From NCBI GenBank assembly GCA_003427395.1, contig BFEA01000346.1:1263032-1327031 (forward strand): DNA of 64,000 nucleotides, in the 5' to 3' direction. The translations under genes were made by a program, and so were the position numbers. This document shows, in pieces, positions 1-8,667 of this stretch. Each line of letters opens with the position of its first letter. Positions within the stretch are counted from its first letter, which is position 1. The notes under the pieces are model-generated. The model searched no databases. It saw only the letters and a list, made by a program, of their open reading frames with translations, and was not told where the DNA came from. This DNA comes from Chara braunii (lineage: Eukaryota > Streptophyta > Charophyceae > Charales > Characeae).

Positions 1-682
1 GCACATCCTTAGTGGCCCCCCCTTCTTCGGAACAAATAGAACTGGTGAGCTGAAGGGGGAGGTACTAGGCCGAATCCAACCCTTCTTTATGAGCTCAAAC
101 AGTTGCCGACGAAGATCGCCCAACTCAGTCGGAGCCATCCCGTAGATTCTCCCCTTTGGTGTCTTGCTACCTGGGATGATCTCTGTGGCATGGGCGACCT
201 CCCCGTCTACGACTCCTGAAGGCTCCTCAAACATATTGGGTACTTAGCAACAACAACTTCTATCTCTAGGGGTGATTTAACGACCTCCCCTTTCTGAGAC
301 AAAGACTAATTACATACCCTCCTCTTGGTTCTATTTATAAAAATTATAGAAAGAAGATGCACACACTCGCCCGTAGGAGTCAACTAACCTGCAAATCTAA
401 TGGTCCTCCCATCAGGCGACGCATGTTTGAGCACTTTTCGGACCCAATCAAACTAGGGTTTCGCAACCTCGAGGTAGCAAGAACGAAATCTGATGAAGTT
501 CCCCACGTCCATAAGAGAAGGTGTAGACCACGTCCCTAACGTAGTCCTTTACCATCATGCACTCTTTGTTGGCTACAGTAGCTGCTATAGGCCTAATCAA
601 GCTCTGCACCCGGTCCCCTATGTGCAGTCTTTCAACGCAGTCGCGACTTATGAAGTTCCGCGTGGAGCTGATGTCTACGAAG
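1..682 (-). pseudogene. Gypsy A protease and N-terminal reverse transcriptase fragment
   Basis: The complement of about 1-250 encodes the linker and RT start seen in element B from 23994: an EPSGVVD block, a SKTPKGRI block, a PTEL..LRRQL block, then KKGWIRP and a KKGG strand. The complement of about 360-670 matches the protease-to-RT linker of B at 23560-23900. Several frame changes and stops separate the blocks. The fragment ends at the hAT insertion, where CTACGAAG (675-682) is the left copy of the target duplication. Identification rests on similarity to B and on conserved RT motifs; it cannot encode a working protein. Confidence 0.8.
675..682. repeat. Left target-site duplication of the hAT element
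   Basis: CTACGAAG lies directly before the left terminal inverted repeat. The same 8 bases recur at 7854-7861 directly after the right end. Eight base pairs is the duplication length expected of the hAT superfamily. Confidence 0.92.
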
Positions 683-707
683 CAATGTTGGACGCCCGGC
701 CGTGACC
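683..707. repeat. hAT left terminal inverted repeat
   Basis: Begins CAATGTTGGACGC and ends GGCCGTGACC. It pairs imperfectly with 7830-7853: 11 of the first 13 bases match, then a one-base gap, then a second matching block. Confidence 0.9.
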
Positions 708-832
708 GGGGGGTCCAAGTCGGCCGCCGCCTAGGCCGATGACCGAATCGGCCCGGTTCGGCCTAGGCCGACCTGCCGAGTTCGGTGCAGTATTTTTTTT
801 TCCCATTTTTTACGTGTAAAAAAAAAAAAAAC
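708..832. promoter_or_regulatory. hAT left subterminal region with GGCCTAGGCCGA-type words
   Basis: The words GGCCGA, TCGGCC and CCTAGGCCGA occur several times just inside the left end, and similar words recur inside the right end (about 7769-7829). Clustered subterminal motifs are the usual binding sites of hAT transposases. That role is inferred here. Confidence 0.5.
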
Positions 833-877
833 AAATATGGGCGTGTAGGGCTGGAAAAGCCCTACACGCCCATATTT
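833..877. repeat. Perfect 20-bp-stem hairpin in the hAT 5' region
   Basis: Bases 833-852 are the exact reverse complement of 858-877, with a 5-base loop GGAAA. A-rich DNA precedes the stem and T-rich DNA follows it, so the pairing may extend through imperfect A/T tracts. It could act in transposition, transcription stop or small-RNA formation; nothing in the sequence decides which. Confidence 0.85.
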
Positions 878-1062
878 TTTTTTTGGGTGCCCGACCTTCG
901 GCGCAGCGCAGAAAAATAAAAACAAAACCAAAAAAAATAAATAAATAAAAGGCCCGGTGGGCCATTTTGGCCCTGTTTTGGTGCCAGCGAGTGAGGGGCA
1001 CCATGTGGGCAGTCGGCAGTGCGGGGAGGGCGGCGGGTCCAGGCCCAGGCCACGGCAAAATT

Positions 1063-1103
1063 GTTGCCGTTTCAGATAAATGGCAATTATCTGAAACGGC
1101 AAC
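1063..1103. repeat. Perfect 17-bp-stem hairpin in the hAT 5' region
   Basis: GTTGCCGTTTCAGATAA (1063-1079) is the exact inverse complement of 1087-1103, with a 7-base loop. It is a second perfect hairpin within 250 bp of the first and unrelated to it in sequence. Confidence 0.85.
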
Positions 1104-1149
1104 AGTTGTTGCTGTGGCCATTATGCTGTCCAAATGCCTGCTCACCACT

Positions 1150-1150
<1 letters not shown>

Positions 1151-1188
<38 letters not shown>

Positions 1189-1560
1189 NNNNNNNNNNNN
1201 NNNNNNNNNNNNNNNNNNNNNNNNNNNNNNNNNNNNNNNNNNNNNNNNNNNNNNNNNNNNNNNNNNNNNNNNNNNNNNNNNNNNNNNNNNNNNNNNNNNN
1301 NNNNNNNNNNNNNNNNNNNNNNNNNNNNNNNNNNNNNNNNNNNNNNNNNNNNNNNNNNNNNNNNNNNNNNNNNNNNNNNNNNNNNNNNNNNNNNNNNNNN
1401 NNNNNNNNNNNNNNNNNNNNNNNNNNNNNNNNNNNNNNNNNNNNNNNNNNNNNNNNNNNNNNNNNNNNNNNNNNNNNNNNNNNNNNNNNNNNNAGAGAGA
1501 GAGAGAGAGAGAGACTCTTGAGAGAGAGAGAGAGAGGCTCTTGAGAGAGAGAGAGAGACT

Positions 1561-1601
<41 letters not shown>

Positions 1602-1660
1602 CTCTTGAGAGAGAGAGAGAGAGAAAGAAAGAGAGAGAGAGATCTTCTTCTTCTTCTTCT
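1151..1660. repeat. Compound (GT)n-(GA)n microsatellite with a 305-base N gap, ending in CTT repeats
   Basis: A GT run (about 1151-1174) passes into GA, then N from 1189 to 1493, then GA blocks broken at regular points by CTCTTGAGAG words up to about 1640. A short CTT run follows (about 1643-1664). The gap has an arbitrary look and the real array length is unknown. Open frames drawn across it are artefacts of low complexity. Confidence 0.95.
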
Positions 1661-1664
1661 TCTT

Positions 1665-2166
1665 TGTGCACACCCTGCAGCGGCGCGTGCCACGCGAGCA
1701 CGCAGGACAGCGGCCCCGCGCTGCCTTGCGGCCGCCGCACGGCCGTCGCCATCGCCGCGCGCGGCCGTTCCAAGCGCTCGGCGTTTTTAGTCCCCGGCCG
1801 TGGCCGAACACGGCCGAGCAAGGCCAAGCGAGGCCGAGCGAGGTCGACGGCGGCCGGGCGGCGCTACCCGCCTCGAAGGGCCTGTTGAGTGCGGCCGGCT
1901 GGGGTGCTAGTGGGCTGTAGCCCGGAGTGGCAGTAGGGGGACACGGTCGGGGTGCAGCCACATCGAGGGGGCGCTACATCGACGGTGTGGCACGGTCAGA
2001 CGACATCGAAGATCCTGGTGGGGGGGGCGATGACGGGGGGTGCAGGGACCAGCGGTGAGGGGGGGTCTGGGGGTGCCCAATTCAACCCGGTGTCCGACAA
2101 AGAGATGGCGAAGTTGAGGCGAGGGAACATTGTCACTGCGGGCCAGTACGTCGGGACCAGTCGAAG
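1665..2166 (+). other. GC-rich 5' leader of the hAT transcription unit
   Basis: This is GC-rich sequence between the microsatellite and the zinc-finger frame. Open frames cross it in several phases, so the true first exon or start cannot be placed. An ATG at 2105 opens a different frame from the zinc finger. No clear TATA box was seen. Confidence 0.4.
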
Positions 2167-2700
2167 ATGCACGGGGACCGAAAGTTGCATTGCAACTTAT
2201 GCAGCCACTTGTTTCAGGGGGGGTCGTCGAAGGCCGCGCGTCATTTCACTCAGTCAAAGTTTTGCAAGGCTGGGGGGATGAGAGTTCTCGCGGAGCTCTG
2301 GAACGGCACGGACTACACGTTTGTGTCGTCCACTGCTCAGCGGGTGCAGAGGTGGATGGCAGACGAGGGCATACGGGACACGAGAGCGCCCGAGGGTGGC
2401 CAGAGACAGCGAATGGACGACGCAGAGAGGGACGACATTCAGGACGCCCTCGATGAGGAGGGCCGCGAGGGTAGGGCCAGGGAGAGGGCGGTTGCGGACG
2501 AGGCAGACGAGGCAGTCGGAGAGCCTAACCTGCCAGGGGAGGAGGTGGTGATGACGTCGAGAGGCGTCGCTGGAGCGGGTCCTGCTACTAGGGCGCCGCG
2601 AGGTGAGGTGGATCGCGCGAGGAGGGAGAAGAGGACATTGGGGCAGGCTGGCGTCGAGGTGCCAGACACGGCAGGGAGAAGAGGGCTCGGCAGACCATGA
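2167..2700 (+). CDS. BED-type zinc-finger N-terminal part of the hAT transposase
   Basis: This 177-codon frame starts at an ATG just before a zinc-finger pattern: Cys9-x2-Cys12-x13-His26-x6-Cys33, in the context KLHCNLC...ARHF...KFC. That is typical of the BED-like finger preceding DUF659 in plant hAT transposases, where it binds element ends. The rest is Arg/Glu-rich and probably disordered. The frame ends in TGA at 2698-2700 and overlaps the ATG of the transposase frame (ATGA, 2697-2700) in another phase. In this family finger and DUF659 normally form one protein, so a frameshift between about 2607 and 2694 is the likely reason for the split. I saw no convincing intron. The start is uncertain because the frame is open further upstream. 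Confidence 0.72.
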   Translation: MHGDRKLHCNLCSHLFQGGSSKAARHFTQSKFCKAGGMRVLAELWNGTDYTFVSSTAQRVQRWMADEGIRDTRAPEGGQRQRMDDAERDDIQDALDEEGREGRARERAVADEADEAVGEPNLPGEEVVMTSRGVAGAGPATRAPRGEVDRARREKRTLGQAGVEVPDTAGRRGLGRP

Positions 2701-4502
2701 TTGTCGAGATGTACGCCAGGGAGAAGTTGGCCGAGTTCCATGACGCGTGGCTTCAGTGGATCTACGTGAAGAAGTTGCCATTCAACGCCTTCCGTGGTCC
2801 GGAGTTCCAGAGGGTGCGGCAGGCAGCAGAGAGAGTGCCTCGCTCTATCCAGTTCCGGTTTCCCTCCTTCAGTGTTACAGCGGGGGCCGGTATCCCTTCG
2901 CAGAGGGCGAAGGTGGCGACGATGGTGAGCGAGGTGCGCACCACTTTCCGGCACAGCGGTGCCACTATCCTTTCCGACGGGAGGAAGTCGCGCAGCGGCA
3001 AGCCGCCCGTGAACTTCCTGGCAAGGGGCGCCAATGGCGCCCTGCTGTACGCCACCGTCGCACGTGATGGGTCGGTTCGAGACACAGCGGACGTCGTGTA
3101 CCATAGGTGGCGGGCCATCATCTTGTCCTTTCCTGCAAAGGACGTGATCGGCTTCTCCACAGACTCCGCCAGTAACTATACGGCGACAGCGCGCAGGTTC
3201 GCCACAGACCCCGAGCCTGAACTCAAGAGGATCACTTGGCTCCCCTGCTCCACCCATGTCTGCAACTTGATGTTGTCAGATATCGGGACGCGAGTGGTGT
3301 GGGTCAAGGAGACCATCATCCGCGCTCGAGCGCTTGTGCGATTTATTAAATCGCACGACGCTGCTCACGCCCTCTTTAGGAAGGTGAGCCCTCGCGTTCA
3401 GCTCGTCGAGCCCGTTGAGACACGGTTTGCATCGGTTTTCCTGATGCTGACGTGTCTCAAAGGCCGACGAGACACGTTGGAGAGCATGTTGCACGGGGAT
3501 GCTTGGGCACGCATCCCATGGGATCACGCCCACGTATCTCAGGCGCAGTGGGTGCAGCAACAGATCCGGGACGCGGAGTTTTGGCAGCGTGTCCATTACG
3601 CCATCCTAGTCATGTCGCCCGTCCACCAGCTGTTGCGCAGGATGGATAGAGGTGGGATGATGATGTCCGTTGTTTACGAGTGGAGTCAGCATCTGCTGCA
3701 GTTGATGAGGAGGGTCGACGTGCCTGAGGACATGATCGATCCGTGCGTGGGTGAGGTTGCCATCCGCAACCTCCACATGCTAGAGCCCGCACATGCCGTG
3801 GCCCACCTCCTCAACCCTCGACGACGGTCCCTCACGTATTACCATTCGCTGCAGACGACCGCCGAGGACCGCCTTGTGGTCGAGGAGTGCGACAGATTTC
3901 TCCTGGCGCAGACCGGCGGCGATCCGGTCGGGTTATTGTACAGGACCTTGAGGGACCAGATGAGGGCGTTCCACTCGAGGCGAGGGGATTGGGGAGATCC
4001 TGAGCTTTCCGATGCCGAGGCGGCAGATTGCAGGGGGTACAGCGAGACCGAGCGGTGTGCAGCGTGGTGGTTCGAGCATGGACGTGCCCACCCGGAGTTG
4101 CGCACCATCGCCATCCGTGTCATGCACTTGTGGACGTCTGCCTCTCCAGCGGAAAGGAACTGGGCGGAGCACGAGCGCGTCAGCACGGCGAGGCGCTGCA
4201 AGCTTGGGTTCGCCAAGCTTGCACAACTGGTTGAGATTGCCACCAATCTCAAACTGGCGTCGTGCGCACGGCAGGGTGGTGGCTACGTGTTGCCATGGGT
4301 TATGGGGAGCGGTCGGGGGGGGACGACAGCAGAGGAGGAGGATGAGGAGGGAGATGTGGAGCCCGGGGTGTGGGGAGCGCGACCTGATGGCAATGTTCCT
4401 GAGCAGGAGATCCACCGGCAGATTGTCGCTTTCCGTGACAGCCGACCGTCCAGAGCCCGTTCGGTTCGGGACGTGTTCGGCAGCAGAGCGACGGAGCTCT
4501 GA
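2697..4502 (+). CDS. hAT-superfamily transposase with DUF659 and C-terminal dimerisation region
   Basis: A 601-residue uninterrupted frame. DUF659 starts near residue 27 (LPFNAFRGPEFQ). An ILSDG motif carries Asp94, GFSTDSASNY carries Asp156, and WLPCSTHVCNLM gives the conserved Cys184-x2-His187. Near the C-terminus, HPELRTIAIRV and SPAERNW (Glu486) form the hAT dimerisation/catalytic block. Asp94, Asp156 and Glu486 fit the RNase H-like DDE triad that cuts and joins element ends in the nucleus. The tail after residue 530 is acidic. The frame probably continues the upstream zinc finger through a frameshift. It stops at a TGA (4500-4502), after which the same phase stays open for 700 more codons. 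Function is assigned from motifs; activity is not shown. Confidence 0.9.
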   Translation: MIVEMYAREKLAEFHDAWLQWIYVKKLPFNAFRGPEFQRVRQAAERVPRSIQFRFPSFSVTAGAGIPSQRAKVATMVSEVRTTFRHSGATILSDGRKSRSGKPPVNFLARGANGALLYATVARDGSVRDTADVVYHRWRAIILSFPAKDVIGFSTDSASNYTATARRFATDPEPELKRITWLPCSTHVCNLMLSDIGTRVVWVKETIIRARALVRFIKSHDAAHALFRKVSPRVQLVEPVETRFASVFLMLTCLKGRRDTLESMLHGDAWARIPWDHAHVSQAQWVQQQIRDAEFWQRVHYAILVMSPVHQLLRRMDRGGMMMSVVYEWSQHLLQLMRRVDVPEDMIDPCVGEVAIRNLHMLEPAHAVAHLLNPRRRSLTYYHSLQTTAEDRLVVEECDRFLLAQTGGDPVGLLYRTLRDQMRAFHSRRGDWGDPELSDAEAADCRGYSETERCAAWWFEHGRAHPELRTIAIRVMHLWTSASPAERNWAEHERVSTARRCKLGFAKLAQLVEIATNLKLASCARQGGGYVLPWVMGSGRGGTTAEEEDEEGDVEPGVWGARPDGNVPEQEIHRQIVAFRDSRPSRARSVRDVFGSRATEL

Positions 4503-4526
4503 CCGTGGCCGGAGGGTGGGGATGAT

Positions 4527-6638
4527 GTGGACGCTGCTGCGGCAGACGACTACAGCGACGACGACTGGACTGACGATGATGACACGCCGCTGACTCGCGA
4601 CCTGACGGCTCAGCGAGTGTACTTCACTTATGGTGGGGGTCGTGACGACACAGATTCATTCACATCAGTTATCACTGGTGTTGTGCCGTCGACCGCGGCG
4701 GCAAGTGGCAGCAGCAGAGCCGGCGGTGGTCATGGAGGACGTTTGCATCCGGAGGTTCGCGTGGACGACTCGGAGGAGCAGCAGCCACGGGGAGGTCTTC
4801 GGCAAACAGGCAGGCGTTGGGAGGTTAGGAGCGACAGCGAGGCGGAGGGGGAGGCCGAGGATGAGGAGGTGCACCTTCGCAATCATCGCTTCTCTCCCTC
4901 CCATCATCCGATCTCTGCACAGCCCGAGGGGGAGCCACTTAGGCGTTCGGAGAGGTTGGCGTCGGCAGCAGGCAGAGACCGGACACGTGACGGCGAGGAT
5001 CGTGGGGGAGAGAGGACTCCTTCCGATGCATGTATCCGCCCCCACTCACCGTCGGTGCTCCGCACACAGGACTTCAAGGACATAGGGCTTGGTGGGAGCT
5101 TGGCAGATTTGAGTGTCGAGGGACGTCGACGTGCCTCACCGCAGGATGTGCGCACAAACGCGGACGTTGAGCGGGGCCCTGTTGAGACTGAGGAGGAAAG
5201 GCATGCCCGTTTGGACCGAGAGGAGGAGGAGCGGCTGAGGAGTTTGCCACGGTGGGAGGGTCGGTTCGCGTATCTCGACGAGCAGCGTCGACAGAGGGAC
5301 TTGGAGACAGGAGGGGAGGGGAGTCGTAACGTCGACGACTTGGGTGTCCCTGAGGAGGCGGTTCAGGGCGAGTTCGATGATGAGGGGCAGGATGCCGCCG
5401 CGGGTGTCCCTGAGGGGCAAGATGTTGTCATGGGCGGTGGGTCCCCTAGTGGGGGCCGTGGCGACAGCGAGACCGCGGGTGATGAGGGACAGGGTGCCGC
5501 AGCGTGCGACAGAGGAGAGGGTGGACCCGGTGGAGATGGGGATACCGCGGGTGACGGTGGAAACGATGGACCGGAGGGCGACGATGACGACAACCACCGT
5601 TCGGAGGACGATCCAGATAGGCTCGCCTTGGTGTTGAGGGACCCCACAGTGCCTCCCATGCGCCCTGACGGCACAGCGCACACTTTCTTCGACGTCGACG
5701 CTTTGGCGCATGCGTTGACGGATGACCCTTTCGCACACATGGGCCGCGGCAAGCAGCAGGCCCCTGGGAGGGTATACTCACCGCCGCCGTTCACAGTGCA
5801 GAGCCCTCACTGGTCTGGTTCGTCACTCAGCGGCATTAGAGGGAGGGAGTCCGGTGCGGGTGAGGTGGGGTCCGGCAGACGCAGCGACGGCGACAGAGAT
5901 AGTCCAGGATCAATGCGTCCACCGCCCGCACGGACTCCGGAGGGCAGGGTCGACATCGGGGACCGGACGGTGGCACCCGGAGTTGCGCACAGTAGCGGTT
6001 CCCAGCCGCCAGTCCGAGGAGGTGTTGGTGACGGATGGTCAGCTGTCCGTCGGGTCGGGGACCGGTTGCGGGCGGATTACGACATCGGGAGGGGCGTCTT
6101 CACGCGACGTGCGCCTGCTCAGCCGCAGGCTGTGGAGGGCGGGTCCCGGCGTCCGAGCCTGCAGATGGCAGGCCGCATGCTTGGTTTGTCACGAGCGGAG
6201 ACGAGGAGGACATTGGTCCTCGAGGCCCCAGGGACATCCACGGACAGGCCGCGGGGAGAGCAGTTCACATCGGGCGAGGAGGGGTTGTTGATGCGTCCCA
6301 GGACGAGACGACAGCATGGCCTCTCAGAGGTTGAGGCTCGACTCGCTGCAGGGGTCGCCGTTGGGCAGGCAGCATTGGACGCGATTCAGACGGAGAGAGA
6401 GAGGGAGATTGATGCACAGGCGGAGGAGGACGAGGACGCAGACACTGAGTCCGAGCCGATCGAGACTGCGGCCCGCAGACACAGGGCACAGGTGGCCGCG
6501 GCAGCCGATGCAACACATGCGGCATACGTTAGTGGGGCACGGGGCACAGGTGCCAGAGGGAGAGGAGGGCGCCAGGGAGGATCGCATGGCCGCGCGCGCT
6601 CTGGTGGGAGAGGCCACGCGCGCTCTGGTGGGAGATGA
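4527..6638 (+). CDS. Acidic, Gly/Arg-rich companion frame, in phase with the transposase
   Basis: A 703-codon frame in exactly the same phase as the transposase, separated only by the TGA at 4500-4502. No ATG lies at its start (the first usable codon is GTG), so it is more naturally a C-terminal extension of the transposase than a separate gene. The N-terminus is strongly acidic (a run like SDDDWTDDDD). The middle has Glu/Arg stretches and Gly/Asp-rich segments (about residues 280-370). The last 35 residues are an RGG-like tail rich in GRGG, HGRA and SGGR. I recognise no enzymatic domain. Low complexity suggests a disordered nucleic-acid- or chromatin-binding tail, which is inference. Confidence 0.62.
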   Translation: MDAAAADDYSDDDWTDDDDTPLTRDLTAQRVYFTYGGGRDDTDSFTSVITGVVPSTAAASGSSRAGGGHGGRLHPEVRVDDSEEQQPRGGLRQTGRRWEVRSDSEAEGEAEDEEVHLRNHRFSPSHHPISAQPEGEPLRRSERLASAAGRDRTRDGEDRGGERTPSDACIRPHSPSVLRTQDFKDIGLGGSLADLSVEGRRRASPQDVRTNADVERGPVETEEERHARLDREEEERLRSLPRWEGRFAYLDEQRRQRDLETGGEGSRNVDDLGVPEEAVQGEFDDEGQDAAAGVPEGQDVVMGGGSPSGGRGDSETAGDEGQGAAACDRGEGGPGGDGDTAGDGGNDGPEGDDDDNHRSEDDPDRLALVLRDPTVPPMRPDGTAHTFFDVDALAHALTDDPFAHMGRGKQQAPGRVYSPPPFTVQSPHWSGSSLSGIRGRESGAGEVGSGRRSDGDRDSPGSMRPPPARTPEGRVDIGDRTVAPGVAHSSGSQPPVRGGVGDGWSAVRRVGDRLRADYDIGRGVFTRRAPAQPQAVEGGSRRPSLQMAGRMLGLSRAETRRTLVLEAPGTSTDRPRGEQFTSGEEGLLMRPRTRRQHGLSEVEARLAAGVAVGQAALDAIQTEREREIDAQAEEDEDADTESEPIETAARRHRAQVAAAADATHAAYVSGARGTGARGRGGRQGGSHGRARSGGRGHARSGGR

Positions 6639-6800
6639 CGACGTCCGTGGTGTTTTTTTTTTTTCATTAGTTTTTCTTTTTCTTTCCCCTTGGTTGTACA
6701 GCCTGGACGCTCTGTCGGCAGGGTTGTGGCATATTTATGTCAATGTTGTTGCATGGAGACGACAATAGTATGTGGACATTAGTTTGTTTTTTTTTTTCGT
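6639..6800 (+). other. hAT 3' untranslated region, first part
   Basis: T-rich non-coding sequence directly after the companion frame stop. No AATAAA signal was recognised here. Confidence 0.4.
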
Positions 6801-6922
6801 ACTCTGTTGTGTAGCAGAGACGATGGGTCCAGTTTTTTTTAACTCTGTTGTGTAGCAGAGACGATGGGTCCAGTTTTTTTTTGCTACTCGGTTGTAGAGT
6901 TGAGACTACGGGTCCAGTTTTT
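6801..6922 (+). repeat. Three tandem 41-bp repeats in the hAT 3' region
   Basis: ACTCTGTTGTGTAGCAGAG followed by ACGATGGGTCCAG and a T-run occurs at 6801 and again at 6842. A third, diverged copy starts about 6883. The first two are nearly identical apart from the T-run length. Confidence 0.85.
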
Positions 6923-7829
6923 GGCTTCAGCCTTGTACATAAGCATTTCCATTAAAATGCTTTGCCATATATTTGCTCTTGTTCTTGTTCCTCCGCCAAC
7001 ATTGGTCTTGCATCCGAGTCGCTGTTGTTTGGTGAATGTTTTCTGCTCTGTTGTCGTGAATGTTGGAAATTATGTGCTTCTCCGATGCCACGCACTTGCA
7101 TGTCATGGATGCCTCCATTATGAATGTGCTGTTAATTTCAGATGCGACATAGGGATGATGTGCTAATTAATGTGTTCTTACATAAATGATGTGCTAATCA
7201 ATGTCCATCAGTCTCATGAGTGAACACACACTATGACACACTTGCCTGCTATCATTGTTTGAAACTTGTGGTTCGCCGCACTGAGATTGATTTGCAATGT
7301 GTTTTCACTTTGGTATGCCAAACAGGGTCTGACTTATGATTGCCATGAATGTGTTGTTTTAAGATAAGCGACGAACTGTCATCGCCCTCATTAATGAAAC
7401 CGACGCCTACCTTTCAGTGCGTGAGGCCCTGATCCGCCTGGGGTCTGCCATCTGAAGCCCCGTCTAGCTTCGACCCGGACTGGCCGCACGGCCCGCCCCA
7501 ACCAGGCCCTCATCCAACCCACGTTGAGCCGCCCCCGCAGGGGTCAAATATTTTTTTTTAATTTTTCCACTGTTCCAGACCCTCCTCCCTGCGACCCCGC
7601 ATCGACGAACCTGCACACGGGGGCCGCTGGATTTTTTGCGGGCCACCCTTCCAGGGTCTAGTGCAGGACCCCCCCGGTTTTTTTTTTTTTGACGGCCTGT
7701 CACTTTGAAGGGGTGCCCCCCCACCTCCCCATCCCAAACCCGCACCCCGCTCCCAAAACCGCCCCCCAGATCGGCCGACACCACGGCCGAAAAAACTCGG
7801 TCGGGCCGACCGCGGCCCGGGCCGAACTC
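6923..7829. other. hAT 3' non-coding region and right subterminal sequence
   Basis: AT-rich to about 7400, then C/G-rich with long T-runs. From about 7769 TCGGCC, GGCCGA and CTCGGTCG words recur, mirroring the left subterminal region. Short open frames here have no recognisable features. Confidence 0.5.
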
Positions 7830-7853
7830 GGTCGCGGCCAGCGTGCAACATAG
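7830..7853. repeat. hAT right terminal inverted repeat
   Basis: Read on the minus strand it begins CTATGTTGCACGC and continues GGCCGCGACC, the imperfect partner of 683-707. It ends directly against the second CTACGAAG. Confidence 0.9.
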
Positions 7854-7861
7854 CTACGAAG
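7854..7861. repeat. Right target-site duplication of the hAT element
   Basis: CTACGAAG, identical to 675-682. In gypsy B the uninterrupted target (complement CTTCGTAG, about 23517-23524) is present once, at the same coding position. Confidence 0.92.
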
Positions 7862-8667
7862 GCACCACACTTTCGGCCACCTACATTGACTTCCACAACG
7901 AAATGCTCCCCTGTAGGACCTCTTGACAAAACCACCAAGACTCACGAGGGTCCCTTGCCGACCACTCGGTTTCTAAGTCTTCTAAGGCTTCAGACACATC
8001 CAACGAACAGAGTGGCGCTTGGTCTAGATGTGGCTGTGGGTGATTAACGAGTCAATCGCTTCGACCAACTCCTGAAGTGGTGAGGGTACATCAGCTACAA
8101 CTTCTACTAGCCAGATGTGTTTCTCGAGGTGGAGCTCGTAGAAGCTCCTCCTTGGGCGAAAGTCCCTCCAAAACCACCTTCGGGGGGTACCTTCTGAAAG
8201 ACCTTCGCATTCTTGCATCTGAACTGTTGATGGTTGTACTTGCCACAGTTGATGCAAGCTCCTCGGGAATATTAGTCCCTCCATACATCATGATCCAGGC
8301 CAGCCCTAACCCAAGTCGAAGTCTTGTTCGAGTTCTGGACCTGCCCATCACTCTTTTGCTAACCACCCTTGTCGAGCCCAGTTGCCTTTCCTTTGGTTAT
8401 AGCAGAGAGGTTGCCACCCTCTGCATTGTCCTTGCTACCTATCTCTGTCTCTTCCACAAAATCGGAAAGATCATCGATCTCGGTTTGATTCCTATTGGAA
8501 TCAACCATCATCAATCAACTACGTTTTTTTTTCGATTCTTGTGGGGGTTTCTTTTTCCTATCGTCTGTTGCAAGTTCTTGGGCTCCTAGCTTAGCCTCGA
8601 AATTTAAGGCCTTCTTTCTGAAGGAGTCAAGAGTATGATAATCGATGCTTGCCTCACTGACCATTAA
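7862..8667 (-). pseudogene. Gypsy A gag C-terminus, zinc knuckle and protease start
   Basis: Read on the minus strand this follows element B from about 22736 to 23516. A CCHC knuckle Cys-INC-GKYN-His-QQFR-Cys (C-x2-C-x4-H-x4-C) is encoded at 8256-8215 and would bind RNA in the nucleocapsid. Upstream is an acidic linker matching the DSDGNQTEIDDLSD region of B. The protease start (KCGAF motif) is cut by the hAT at 7862. Frame changes are visible, so this is a decayed polyprotein. Confidence 0.8.

Larger units (their letters stand above)
683..7853 (+). mobile_element. Nearly complete hAT-superfamily transposon (7171 bp) nested in gypsy A
   Basis: The ends were fixed from the sequence. The left end starts CAATGTTGGACGC and the right end, read inward, starts CTATGTTGCACGC. 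The match continues with a one-base gap into GGCCG(T/C)GACC, giving imperfect inverted repeats of about 24 bp (683-707 and 7830-7853). Identical 8-bp duplications CTACGAAG flank it. Inside are a BED-type zinc finger frame, a DUF659/hAT transposase and a large acidic/Gly-Arg-rich frame. Both subterminal regions are rich in GGCCGA/TCGGCC words, as expected for transposase binding. A 305-bp N gap in a GA repeat leaves the true length uncertain. The transposase frame is long and uninterrupted, so the copy is young or recently active. Confidence 0.93.

Noticed and set aside
810-1961. Long open frame on the minus strand across the GA repeat
   Set aside because: It is created by the N gap and the CT/GA microsatellite; the peptide is Ser/Leu repeats with unknown residues.
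4089-5990. 17-bp exact repeat CACCCGGAGTTGCGCAC at 4089 and 5974
   Set aside because: Isolated match in GC-rich coding sequence read in different protein contexts; no wider similarity.
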